Source: Streptomyces celluloflavus
GTDB lineage: Bacteria > Actinomycetota > Actinomycetes > Streptomycetales > Streptomycetaceae
Length of the DNA: 64,000 nt
Reading direction: 5' to 3'
Assembly (NCBI GenBank): GCA_000720995.1
Contig: JOEL01000007.1
Span: 62,001 to 126,000 of the forward strand
Shown here: in pieces, positions 25,910 to 33,459 of the stretch
Numbering within the stretch: position 1 is the first letter of the stretch
Layout: each line of letters starts with the position of its first letter
Translations under genes and position numbers: made by a program
Notes under the pieces: generated by a model
What the model was told of the DNA's origin: nothing
Databases searched by the model: none
The model's input: only the letters and a program-made list of their open reading frames with translations

Positions 25910-26743
25910 CTAATCCGCCCAGAATTCGTCGAGCAGGGCGGCGAACTCCGCGGCCCGTTCGATCTGCGGCAGATGGCCGGTGCGGGCGAACAGGTGGGTG
26001 CGGGCCCGGGGAAGGGCGGTCGCCGCGTGGGTGAGGTGGGCGGCGGGCAGGATCCGGTCCCGGTCGCCCCAGACGACGAGGGTGGGGATGTCGAGCGCCT
26101 CGACCGCCGCCAGCAGGTTCCCGCGCCGGTCGGCGCGCACCCCGCTCAACGAACCGAGGGCACGGGCCACTTGGCGCGTCGTTCTGGCCGCGCCCGGTCG
26201 CCGGGCCAGTTCCCGGGCCAGCGCGATGCGGTCGGGGGTGGCGAAGGCCGGGTCGTGAAAGAGGGAGCGCTCGGCCGGCCGCGCGCCGTACTCGTCGGGG
26301 CGCAGCAGAAGCCGCCAGAGCACCGGCAGGTCGAGGGCGCGCAGCAGCCAGGTGACCTCACGGCCGAATCCGGCACTGTCGGCCAGTGCCAGCGAGGCCA
26401 CCCGGGCGGGGTCGTGGACGGCGAGCCGCATCGCGACGGCGCCGCCCAGCGAGTTGCCCACCACGTGCGCGGGAGCGGTGGCCCCGAGCCGGTCCAGGGT
26501 CTTCGCGACGTGTTCGGCCAGTGCCCCGAGCCGGAGGTCCGGCAGGGGCTGGGACAGCCCGAAACCGGCCAGGTCGAGGGCGATCAGCCGCCGCGCGGGC
26601 AGCGCGGCGCGCAGCGGCTCCCAGTCCTCCAGGCTGCGACCGGTGCCGTGCAGCAGGACCACGGGCCGCCCGGTGCCCGTGGTCCGGTAGCGGACGCGGT
26701 ACCCGCCCACGTCCACGAATGCCGCGGAGGGCTCACTCGCCAC
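25910..26743 (-). CDS. Alpha/beta hydrolase
   Basis: A 277-residue alpha/beta-fold hydrolase. It has VVLLHGTGRSLEDW (oxyanion hole), the nucleophile elbow GNSLGG, an acid in VVWGDRDRILP and the catalytic His in TGHLPQIE. It fits carboxylesterases or C-C hydrolases of the MhpC/lactone hydrolase type. GTG start at 26743; it overlaps the end of the upstream gene by 11 bases. Transcribed together and divergent from a Baeyer-Villiger-type monooxygenase, it could hydrolyse the ester or lactone that enzyme makes. The pairing is common, the substrate unknown. Confidence 0.85.
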   Translation of the reverse strand: MASEPSAAFVDVGGYRVRYRTTGTGRPVVLLHGTGRSLEDWEPLRAALPARRLIALDLAGFGLSQPLPDLRLGALAEHVAKTLDRLGATAPAHVVGNSLGGAVAMRLAVHDPARVASLALADSAGFGREVTWLLRALDLPVLWRLLLRPDEYGARPAERSLFHDPAFATPDRIALARELARRPGAARTTRQVARALGSLSGVRADRRGNLLAAVEALDIPTLVVWGDRDRILPAAHLTHAATALPRARTHLFARTGHLPQIERAAEFAALLDEFWAD

Positions 26744-27083
26744 GGCCCGCCTCCGTCACCTCGACGATCGCACCGTCGCGGCCGGTCCCGGTCCCGGCCC
26801 CGACCCCGGCCCCGGCCCCGGCCCCGGCCCCGGCCCCAACGAAGGTGTGCACCTCACGGGCCGGATCGGCGAAGAACCGCCCGGCGTCGATGACGGCCTC
26901 GGGCGGGTGGGCACCGGGCCGCACCCTGGTCCCGTACAGCAGTTGCGCGAGCCCCGGCACCGGCGGGACGGCGGCCGCCTCGGCCTCGGCCGCACCGGTC
27001 TCGGCCACACCGGGCAGCGCGCCGGCCACACGTACCGCGACCGCCCCCATCGCACCGGGGCCGCCGCGTGCCAGGATCTCCAT
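26733..27083 (-). CDS. Small hypothetical protein with Gly-Ala repeat
   Basis: A 116-residue protein, not recognised as a family. The first part is Ala/Val-rich with RFFADPAREVHTFVG near residue 75. It continues into an alternating Gly-Ala/Gly-Thr stretch encoded by a GGCCCC tandem repeat, then ends RDGAIVEVTEAGRGE. The ATG at 27083 has a TAGGAG ribosome-binding site and is preferred over 27110. It leads the hydrolase operon with an 11-base overlap. Small proteins in this position beside flavin monooxygenases may act as accessory subunits, but nothing in the sequence proves it. Confidence 0.55.
   Translation of the reverse strand: MEILARGGPGAMGAVAVRVAGALPGVAETGAAEAEAAAVPPVPGLAQLLYGTRVRPGAHPPEAVIDAGRFFADPAREVHTFVGAGAGAGAGAGVGAGTGTGRDGAIVEVTEAGRGE
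26781..26837. repeat. GC hexamer microsatellite inside a CDS
   Basis: About nine tandem copies of a GGCCCC/CCGGCC hexamer lie in the 3' half of the small hypothetical gene and encode Gly-Ala dipeptides. Copy number is likely to vary between strains. Confidence 0.75.
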
Positions 27084-27114
27084 CCCACCACCACTCCTAT
27101 CACCCTCCATACGC

Positions 27115-27138
27115 TCGTATGTTATACGATCGATTTCA
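27115..27138. promoter_or_regulatory. Palindrome plus shared operator motif upstream of the monooxygenase
   Basis: TCGTAT (27115-27120) and ATACGA (27124-27129) form a perfect inverted repeat with a 3-base spacer. It runs into TACGATCGATTTCA (27125-27138), nearly identical to the motif upstream of the PaaX-like gene. It lies between the divergent hydrolase operon and monooxygenase starts, 32 bases before the latter. Confidence 0.55.
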
Positions 27139-27169
27139 AACTGAACGTGGGTTGTGAATGGAGGGCACC

Positions 27170-28777
27170 ATGTCCGAGAGGGCTGAGATATCGCCGGCAT
27201 CGCCGGCATCACCGGCATCGCCGCCGGGCCGGCACGTCTCCGTCGTCATCGTCGGCGCGGGGTTCGCGGGCCTCGGCACGGCCATCCGGCTGCTGCAGGA
27301 AGGGCACCGGGACCTGCTGATCCTGGAGCAGGCCGACGAGGTAGGCGGCACCTGGCGGGACAACACCTATCCCGGCTGCGCCTGCGACGTACCGTCCCGC
27401 CTGTACTCGTTCTCCTTCGCCCCCAACCCGGAGTGGAGCCGGCGCTACGCCCCGCAGCGGGAGATCGAGCAGTATCTGCGGCGCTGTGTCGCGCGGTACG
27501 GCCTGCGGCCCTATCTGCGGCTCGGCTGCGCGCTGGAGGGCGCCGTCTGGGACGCCGAGCGGCAGCGCTGGGAGCTGCGGACCGGTCAAGGGACGCTGAC
27601 CGCCGGGAGTCTGGTGATGGCCCAGGGGCCCCTGTCGGAGCCCGCCGTCCCGTCGCTGCCCGGTATGGACGACTTCGCGGGCGAGGCGTTCCACTCCGCG
27701 CGCTGGCGGCACGACCTCGATCTGAGCGACAAGCGGGTGGGCGTGATCGGGACCGGCGCGAGCGCCATCCAGTTCGTCCCCCATCTCCGGCGCACCGCCC
27801 GCCAGGTGACCGTCTTCCAGCGCACCCCGCCGTGGATCATGCCGCGCCACGACCGGCCGGTCCCGGAGTGGCGCCGCCGCCTGTTCCGGCTGGCGCCACC
27901 GGCGCAACGGCTGGCGCGCGGCTGGGAGTACGCGGTCCGCGAGGCGGGGCTGCCCGCGCTGCTCGGTAACCGCACCATGGCCGCCATGGGCCGCAAGGAG
28001 GCGCTGGCCCATCTGCACCGCCAGGTCGCGGATCCGGTCCTGCGGGCCAAGCTGACGCCCGACTACGCGCTGGGCTGCAAGCGGGTCCTCATGTCCGACG
28101 ACTACTACCCCGCCCTCGGCGCACCCAACGTCGACGTGGTCACCGAACGGATCGCGCGCATCGAGAAGAACGCGGTGCTCACCGCACCCGGTACCGCGTC
28201 CGGCAGCGCGTCCCCCACGGCGGCGGACGGCGTCACGCACCCCGTGGACGTACTGATCTTCGGCACCGGATTCCGGGTGACCGACACCGGCTATTCGCAG
28301 CTCCTCGTGGGCGCCGACGGGCGGACGCTGCACGATGTCTGGCAGGGCAGTCCGCAGGCGTATCTGGGCACAACCGTGGCCGGATTCCCCAACCTGTTCC
28401 TGATGGCGGGCCCCAACACGGGAATCGGGCACACCAGCCTCATCTACATGATCGAGTCACAGATCGACTACCTGCTCGACAGCCTGCGGTTCATGCGCGA
28501 GCGGCGCATCGGCGCCATGGACGTACGCGCCGACGCCCAGCTCGCGTACAACGCCGGACTCCAGCGGCGGATGGCCGGCACGGTCTGGGCCGCGGGCGGC
28601 TGCGCGGGCTGGTACCAGGACCGTCACGGGCGTATCACCGCCATCTGGCCCGAGCCGACCTGGCGGTTCCGGCGCCGGACCCGGAGCTTCGACCCGGAGC
28701 GGTACACGCTGACCGCGGCGCGCGGCGGACCACCCGGGACCGCACCGGACCGGCCGACGGTACGTACGGCCGGCTGA
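27170..28777 (+). CDS. Baeyer-Villiger-type flavin monooxygenase
   Basis: A 535-residue FAD/NADPH monooxygenase. The FAD site is VVIVGAGFAGLGTA, the next block GGTWRDNTYPGCACDVPS is typical of the class, and the Baeyer-Villiger fingerprint reads FAGEAFHSARW. The NADPH-binding GVIGTGASAIQ follows, and the protein closes with LFLMAGPNTGIGHTS. These enzymes insert oxygen next to a ketone. The N-terminus has a SPASPASPASPP repeat encoded by 9-bp units. The start at 27170 is preferred over 27158 because GGAGGG sits 5 bases upstream. Divergent hydrolase and PaaX-like regulator suggest a small ketone-degradation module. Confidence 0.9.
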   Translation: MSERAEISPASPASPASPPGRHVSVVIVGAGFAGLGTAIRLLQEGHRDLLILEQADEVGGTWRDNTYPGCACDVPSRLYSFSFAPNPEWSRRYAPQREIEQYLRRCVARYGLRPYLRLGCALEGAVWDAERQRWELRTGQGTLTAGSLVMAQGPLSEPAVPSLPGMDDFAGEAFHSARWRHDLDLSDKRVGVIGTGASAIQFVPHLRRTARQVTVFQRTPPWIMPRHDRPVPEWRRRLFRLAPPAQRLARGWEYAVREAGLPALLGNRTMAAMGRKEALAHLHRQVADPVLRAKLTPDYALGCKRVLMSDDYYPALGAPNVDVVTERIARIEKNAVLTAPGTASGSASPTAADGVTHPVDVLIFGTGFRVTDTGYSQLLVGADGRTLHDVWQGSPQAYLGTTVAGFPNLFLMAGPNTGIGHTSLIYMIESQIDYLLDSLRFMRERRIGAMDVRADAQLAYNAGLQRRMAGTVWAAGGCAGWYQDRHGRITAIWPEPTWRFRRRTRSFDPERYTLTAARGGPPGTAPDRPTVRTAG

Positions 28778-28793
28778 TCCGGGCACCGGCACC

Positions 28794-29303
28794 ATGACGA
28801 GATCCCGCCCGCGGTGGCGCGCCCTCCGCGAGGTGCTGGGCCGCACCCCCGCCACCCGCCTGTTCGCCGTCGAGGCCCTGAGCACGCTGCCGCTCTCGGT
28901 CACCACGCTTCTCGTCACCACCCCCGGCCACACCCGCGTGCCGGAATGGGTGCAGTTATCCGGTCTCGGTGTGCTGCTCGCCATGATCGGCGCGACCGTC
29001 CACACCTGGCGGCTGACGCTCCCCCGGGGGCTCATGCCGTCCGTCCACCGGACCGCCGCGCCGGGCTGCGTCACCCGGCGTCTTCGCGAACAGGCGGCGG
29101 CGGAGCGGCGATTGCGGTGGCTGCTGCTGCTCTATCCGGCCGTCCTGGCCGCACTGATGCCAGTCCCGGCCACCTGGGTGGGCTTCTGGTTCGCCCTCTC
29201 CCTCCTGAGCACCCTGGGCGGGATCCTGTCGATCGGCTTCCTCCTGCGTACGCGCCTGTCCGCGGACGGCGGGGCGGCGGGGCGGATACGAGGACCCCGG
29301 TAG
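28794..29303 (+). CDS. Small membrane protein of unknown function
   Basis: A 169-residue protein with two to four hydrophobic segments (about residues 25-45, 55-70, 108-125 and 130-150). It is arginine-rich between them and at both ends. No family recognised. It begins 16 bases after the monooxygenase stop and is probably cotranscribed. A bidirectional hairpin follows at 29336. Confidence 0.6.
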   Translation: MTRSRPRWRALREVLGRTPATRLFAVEALSTLPLSVTTLLVTTPGHTRVPEWVQLSGLGVLLAMIGATVHTWRLTLPRGLMPSVHRTAAPGCVTRRLREQAAAERRLRWLLLLYPAVLAALMPVPATWVGFWFALSLLSTLGGILSIGFLLRTRLSADGGAAGRIRGPR

Positions 29304-29335
29304 CCGGCGGGCGCATCCGGTCCGACAGCCGGAAG

Positions 29336-29376
29336 CCGTCCTTCCGGGGCACGGGTTCCGCGCCCCGGAAGGACGG
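29336..29376. terminator. Bidirectional hairpin between convergent genes
   Basis: The arms 29336-29350 and 29362-29376 make a perfect 15-bp stem with an 11-base loop. It sits between the rightward membrane-protein gene and the leftward secreted-protein gene. Confidence 0.85.
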
Positions 29377-29399
29377 TACGGGCGCCGCCCGCGGCGCCG

Positions 29400-29657
29400 T
29401 CAGCCGAAGGCGCCCTCGTCGTCGTACTGGCCCATCCACCAGCCATTGCGGCAGACCCGCCCCTCGGGGTCGATATCTCCCTCGCCGTAGTTGCCGCTGC
29501 CGGTGGTCTCGCCGTTCGGACCGCGGAAGAAGCTGGTGTAGTAGTACCGGCAACCGGACGCGGCCGCACCGGGGGCCGCCTGCGCCGCCGGGACGAAGGA
29601 CAGGGCGGCACCGGCCGCACACGCCACGGCCAGCGCGGCACGTGTGAACACTCGCAC
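29400..29657 (-). CDS. Small secreted protein
   Basis: About 85 residues. The signal peptide (basic start, hydrophobic AALAVACAAGAALSFVPA, AQA cleavage site) precedes a mature part with CRYYYTSFFRGPNG and VCRNGWWMGQYDDEG. Two cysteines probably form a disulphide. The start is GTG 29657, with TTG 29666 as the alternative next to a GAGAGG site. No family recognised; secretion is the only supported property. Confidence 0.6.
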   Translation of the reverse strand: MRVFTRAALAVACAAGAALSFVPAAQAAPGAAASGCRYYYTSFFRGPNGETTGSGNYGEGDIDPEGRVCRNGWWMGQYDDEGAFG

Positions 29658-29943
29658 GCGAATCAATCACCTCTCGTTGGCGGGCGCGCGTCACGCACCC
29701 GGGGGAGGCAATATTCCGCGGATGCCGGGAGGTTATAGGTGAAGTACCGTCAAATCACCTGAAGGTACGCGTTGTTTCTCCGGTTGAAGGTGGTTCTCCT
29801 CCTGCCCGAAAGGGGCCGGTACCGCCGCCGGCCGGATCGTCGTGCCGGGCGACCGGCTCCGGGCCTACCCCGCGTACGGTCGCGGGCCGCCGCGTCGGCC
29901 ACCATCCGTCGGCGCCCCGCCGTCCACCGGTCCACCGGCCGCC

Positions 29944-30000
29944 CTTCGCCGCGTCACCCGTCCTTCGCCGCGTCACCCGTCCTTCGCCGCGTCACCCGTC
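29944..30000. repeat. Three exact 19-bp direct repeats
   Basis: CTTCGCCGCGTCACCCGTC occurs three times head to tail (29944-29962, 29963-29981, 29982-30000). The last copy contains the stop codon of the DUF4118 gene, so two extra copies of its 3' end follow it. Confidence 0.9.
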
Positions 30001-30759
30001 CTGCGGCGGCCCTGCCGTGTCGAGGGCCGTGCCCACCTGGTCGGCGAGGGTCACCGCGACGAGGCGGGCCGGCAACGGGGGCACCGAGCCCGGTGTGGGG
30101 GTGAGCATGAACCGGCCGTAGTAGCGGCCGCGGGCGCTCGCGCGCAGTTCGATCTCCCCCGGGGGCCAGCCGGCGTGGTCGAGGTCCCAGCGCCTGCGGC
30201 CGACGGCCACACCGCCGTCCTGCTCCAGGCGCGGCGGCCGGCCCATCAGCGTGCCGTACTCGAAGCGACAGCCGCGCAGCCGGAGCAGTCCGGTCAGCTC
30301 CTGTCGTACGTGCTCGACCACCGCGTCGGGCGAGGCCGCGGTCCGGGCCAGGGCGGCGGTGTCGTGGACGCGCGCCAGGTGCGCCGCGTCGGTCACCGTG
30401 ATCACCTTCAACCGCCGTTCCCTGGCGGCCAGCTGCGAGACGATCAGCCCGACGATCAGGAGCAGTACGGCGGTCCCGATATCGGCCGCGCCGGTGATGG
30501 CGAACCGCTGGTACGGGCGGGTGAGGAAGAAGTCGAACCACACCGTGGCCGAGAGCGCCGCGAGCGCGCCCGCGACACGGTTGCCGGCGGCGGCCACCGC
30601 GACCACCACCACGACCAGGACCAGCGCCGCGTTGGTGTCCGAGAGGTCCGTACGGAAGGGCACGAGCGCAAGCGCGACCAGGAACGGGCCCACGAGCGCG
30701 GCGAGCACCGCGATCCGGTCCCGCAGCGGATATCCGGTCCATCCGGCCACACACGCCAC
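29992..30759 (-). CDS. DUF4118 membrane protein without kinase domain
   Basis: About 255 residues. The N-terminal DUF4118 region has closely spaced membrane helices: ALVGPFLVALALVPF, ALVLVVVVVAVAAA, then LSATVWFDFFLTRPY and VLLLIVGLIVSQLAA. A cytoplasmic part follows, resembling the region after DUF4118 in KdpD-type sensor kinases, with no H-box or GHKL domain. The GTG at 30759, with AGAGG 7 bases upstream, was chosen; the frame stays open upstream but is low-complexity. It may be a stand-alone sensor or regulator of turgor or potassium signalling; this is inferred only from the domain. Confidence 0.65.
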   Translation of the reverse strand: MACVAGWTGYPLRDRIAVLAALVGPFLVALALVPFRTDLSDTNAALVLVVVVVAVAAAGNRVAGALAALSATVWFDFFLTRPYQRFAITGAADIGTAVLLLIVGLIVSQLAARERRLKVITVTDAAHLARVHDTAALARTAASPDAVVEHVRQELTGLLRLRGCRFEYGTLMGRPPRLEQDGGVAVGRRRWDLDHAGWPPGEIELRASARGRYYGRFMLTPTPGSVPPLPARLVAVTLADQVGTALDTAGPPQDG

Positions 30760-31257
30760 CTCTCCACCTCTTCGGATCGGTCCGTCGGCGTACTGCTCCG
30801 TCCTCGCCCTGGGTACCACGGCCGCGGGGCGCCCGCGCGGCGGAAGGGGCGGCACGGCGGCGGCAGGGACGGCGCCGGTGACGGTGAGTACGGCGACGGC
30901 GCGGCGGTCGAGAACCCGCCGGGCCCGCGGCCGCCCTCGTGGCCGCGGGCCCGGCGGGCCGGTGGCGGGACGACGTATCCGCATGGCGTCTCGGCATCAG
31001 CCCAAGGCCCCCGCTTCCGGGCTGCGCACGGTTCCGGCGGTGCTCGGCACGCGCCCTCCATCGACCCCGTACGGATACGTCATCCGCCCCGTGTTGCCCA
31101 GTCTGGGACCGATGTGTCCGACTCCGGGACGCTTTGACGCCGTGCTGACGCGGATGACGGCGGTCTTGACGGAGCGGTGACGGGGGCCGGAGACGGCGCG
31201 CGCCGGACGGTGCCCGTACCCGCGCGCGAACCGCCCCCCGTAACGCGCGCCCCGGCG
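30760..31257. other. Intergenic region with strong hairpin
   Basis: About 500 bases between the DUF4118 gene and the lipoprotein gene, both leftward. It contains a very GC-rich hairpin (30915-30958) and otherwise nothing I can call a gene. Long open frames here have Arg/Pro-rich composition typical of antisense shadows. Confidence 0.5.
30915..30958 (-). terminator. 18-bp GC hairpin
   Basis: CCCGCCGGGCCCGCGGCC (30915-30932) pairs perfectly with 30941-30958 around an 8-base loop. It probably ends transcription from the leftward lipoprotein gene, 300 bases upstream. Confidence 0.6.
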
Positions 31258-32343
31258 CTACCGGTCGCCGCCGGTGGCCCGCCAGACGACCGGCTGCGCG
31301 CCCTGCCCCTTGCCCTGGAAGACGACGGTGACCGGCCGGTCGCCCTTCGGCAGCAGGTGGATGGAGCATTCGGTGACCGTGGCCTGCGGCCGCACCATCC
31401 CGTGCGGGACGGACTCGAGGCACCGGCCGACCCCGGGGCCGCCGATGTCCAGCAGCAGCATCTTCTTCGCCTCCTGGCCACCGGCGCTCCGCAGCACCAC
31501 GCCGTCCTTCATGCTCGGCAGCAGGTCGTACTTGCCGGTGTTGCGGTACTCGATCGTGACGTAGTACGGGACCATCTTCTTGGTCTCCGCACTCAGGTCG
31601 AAGCGGTCCAGATCGGCCAGTGACCCGGTACGCACGCCCTTCGGCGTGAGGTGCACGGGGACGGCGTGGTCGTAGGTGTCCTGCGTGACGGAGTCGGCGG
31701 GCCGGCCGGCGGGCAGCACCCCGGCGGTATTCCCCTCGGCGGCGGCGCCGTCGATGTCCCAGAGGAAGGTGTCGCCACCGTCGTCCTTGTAGGAGACGGT
31801 CGCCATCTTCCGGTCCTTGGGCAGCATGAAGATCTGGCAGAGCGCCGCGGTCTCACCGGCGGCCAGCCGCGCCCGGCCGCTCTCGCGGCACTCCTCGGGC
31901 TGGCCCGAGCTGGTGGCCAGCGGGTTGGTCCGGAAGAGGGAGACCGGCTGCCCGGCCCGCCCGTCCGCACCGTTGACCGAGAAGTTGCCCGTCGGATCCA
32001 CCCCGCTCACCGGGGCCTTGCCGGTGTTGGTGTACGAGAAGGTGAGGTAGTACGGCACCATCCCCTTGAGGTCGTCGTCCAGCCTGACGTGCTCAAGGTT
32101 GGCCGCGTCACCCCTGGCCAGCCGGGTGGGCGTGACCCGCAACGGGTGCGCCTTGTGGTCGGAATCGGTCCAGGTGACCGCGCGCGGCGTCGGCGGCAGC
32201 GGCAGTGGCTCGGCGGCCACGACGGAGGCGGATGCCCCGGGCGACGCCTTCCCTCCGGTGGCCGCACCGGCACACCCCGCGGCCAGCAGCATGACCACAC
32301 CCGCACCCACGGCACCCGTTATTCGCCTGCGCACCCGCACCAT
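31258..32343 (-). CDS. Lipoprotein with two homologous domains
   Basis: A 361-residue protein starting MVRVRRRITGAVGAG with lipobox LLAAGC, so it is probably lipid-anchored on the outer membrane face. Two repeats follow. The first includes MVPYYLTFSYTNTGKAPVSG (about residues 95-114) and a closing CQIFMLPKDRKMATVSY. The second includes MVPYYVTIEYRNTGKYDLLP and CSIHLLPKGDRPVTVVF. Each looks like an immunoglobulin-like beta domain with one cysteine pair, arising by duplication. Function unknown. The start at 32343 was preferred to the upstream in-frame ATG because the signal peptide begins there. Confidence 0.75.
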   Translation of the reverse strand: MVRVRRRITGAVGAGVVMLLAAGCAGAATGGKASPGASASVVAAEPLPLPPTPRAVTWTDSDHKAHPLRVTPTRLARGDAANLEHVRLDDDLKGMVPYYLTFSYTNTGKAPVSGVDPTGNFSVNGADGRAGQPVSLFRTNPLATSSGQPEECRESGRARLAAGETAALCQIFMLPKDRKMATVSYKDDGGDTFLWDIDGAAAEGNTAGVLPAGRPADSVTQDTYDHAVPVHLTPKGVRTGSLADLDRFDLSAETKKMVPYYVTIEYRNTGKYDLLPSMKDGVVLRSAGGQEAKKMLLLDIGGPGVGRCLESVPHGMVRPQATVTECSIHLLPKGDRPVTVVFQGKGQGAQPVVWRATGGDR

Positions 32344-32556
32344 TCCCCCGTTGATCTCGGACCGCCGTTCCGGGTCCTTGCTCTGCATCCCTGTTCCCGG
32401 ACCGCTGTTCCCGGCCCGTGCCCCGCTCCGGGCGGGCCCGACAGACTATCCGGCCGACGGCGGAGCGCCCGGCGCCGCCCCCGGCCGCGCACCGGCCCCC
32501 ACCTGCGACGGCTCCGCCACGGCGGACGGATCGCCGTCCCGGCCGACCGGTCGCCG

Positions 32557-33390
32557 TCAGGACGTACGCGTCGCCTTCAGCGAGTACATGAGGGGGATGC
32601 GGGGGCGGTCGGCGGGGAAGCGGTAGTAGCCGTCGGCGCCGCGGCGCAGGTCGTCGAAGCGCTGGAAGAGCGTCACATCGTGCTCGTGCAGGAAGTCGAT
32701 GCGCAGCCCGGCGGCGGCCAGGGCGGTGACGACGTCGCCGAGGGTGTGCGTCCATTCGACGCTGCGGCGGTGGACCGTGGGCGCGTCGGCATCCGTGTAG
32801 GTGCCGGAGGTCTCGTCCACCCAGGCGTCGTGGCGGAAGTAGTCGTGGGTGACGCGCGATCCGGTCTCGTCGTCGAGGGCGTCGCACAGCGGGTGGAATT
32901 CGGCGAGGTAGAGGAAGCCGCCGGGGGCGACGAGGGAGGCGGCGGTCGTCGCCCAGCGGTCCAGGTCCGGGAGCCATTTCAGCGAGCCGATACCGGTGTA
33001 GACGATGTCGTAGGAAGCGTCGGGGACGGCCTCTACGGCGTCGTAGACATCGGCGGTGACGAAGGACGCGCGGTCGGGGCCGTAGCCGAGTTCGGCGGCC
33101 AGTTCGCGCGCGGCCTCCGTCGCCCGTTCGGAGAAGTCCAGGCCGACGACGCGGGTGGCGCCGCGGTGGGCCCAGGAGAGGGTGTCCTGGCCGAAGTGGC
33201 ACTGGAGGTGGAGGAGGCTGCGGCCGGTGACGTCGCCGACCTCCGCCGCCTCGAAGTCCCGGATGACGTCCCGGCTGTCGCGGAAGCCCGCCTGGTCGTA
33301 GAAGTCGCTCAGGGTGTGGATGGCGACGCGCTCGTCCCACATCGCACGGTTGGCCTCACGCCAGTCGTCAGGTCCCGTCTGTGCACGCAT
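32557..33390 (-). CDS. Class I SAM-dependent methyltransferase
   Basis: A 277-residue protein. The SAM-binding signature is LLHLQCHFGQDTLSWAHRG with VVGLDFSERA, a post-II DIVYTGIGSLKWLPD and an APGGFLYLAEFHP strand. It matches generic small-molecule methyltransferases common in actinobacteria; the substrate is unknown. Starts at ATG 33388-33390, divergent from the S9 peptidase gene with a 69-base gap. Confidence 0.85.
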   Translation of the reverse strand: MRAQTGPDDWREANRAMWDERVAIHTLSDFYDQAGFRDSRDVIRDFEAAEVGDVTGRSLLHLQCHFGQDTLSWAHRGATRVVGLDFSERATEAARELAAELGYGPDRASFVTADVYDAVEAVPDASYDIVYTGIGSLKWLPDLDRWATTAASLVAPGGFLYLAEFHPLCDALDDETGSRVTHDYFRHDAWVDETSGTYTDADAPTVHRRSVEWTHTLGDVVTALAAAGLRIDFLHEHDVTLFQRFDDLRRGADGYYRFPADRPRIPLMYSLKATRTS

Positions 33391-33459
33391 GCCGCGAAGT
33401 TATCCACAGGCCCATGGCCTCGCCAACGGAATTACGGCAGCCGGGCGCAGAATGGGGCC

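Noticed and set aside
29954-31423. 489-codon leftward frame across the DUF4118 gene and its upstream region
   Set aside because: It is out of frame with the DUF4118 helices and is Arg/Gly/Pro-rich throughout.
31651-33459. Long N-terminal extension upstream of the S9 peptidase
   Set aside because: The extension is antisense to the lipoprotein and methyltransferase genes; the family start at 33460 is well placed.
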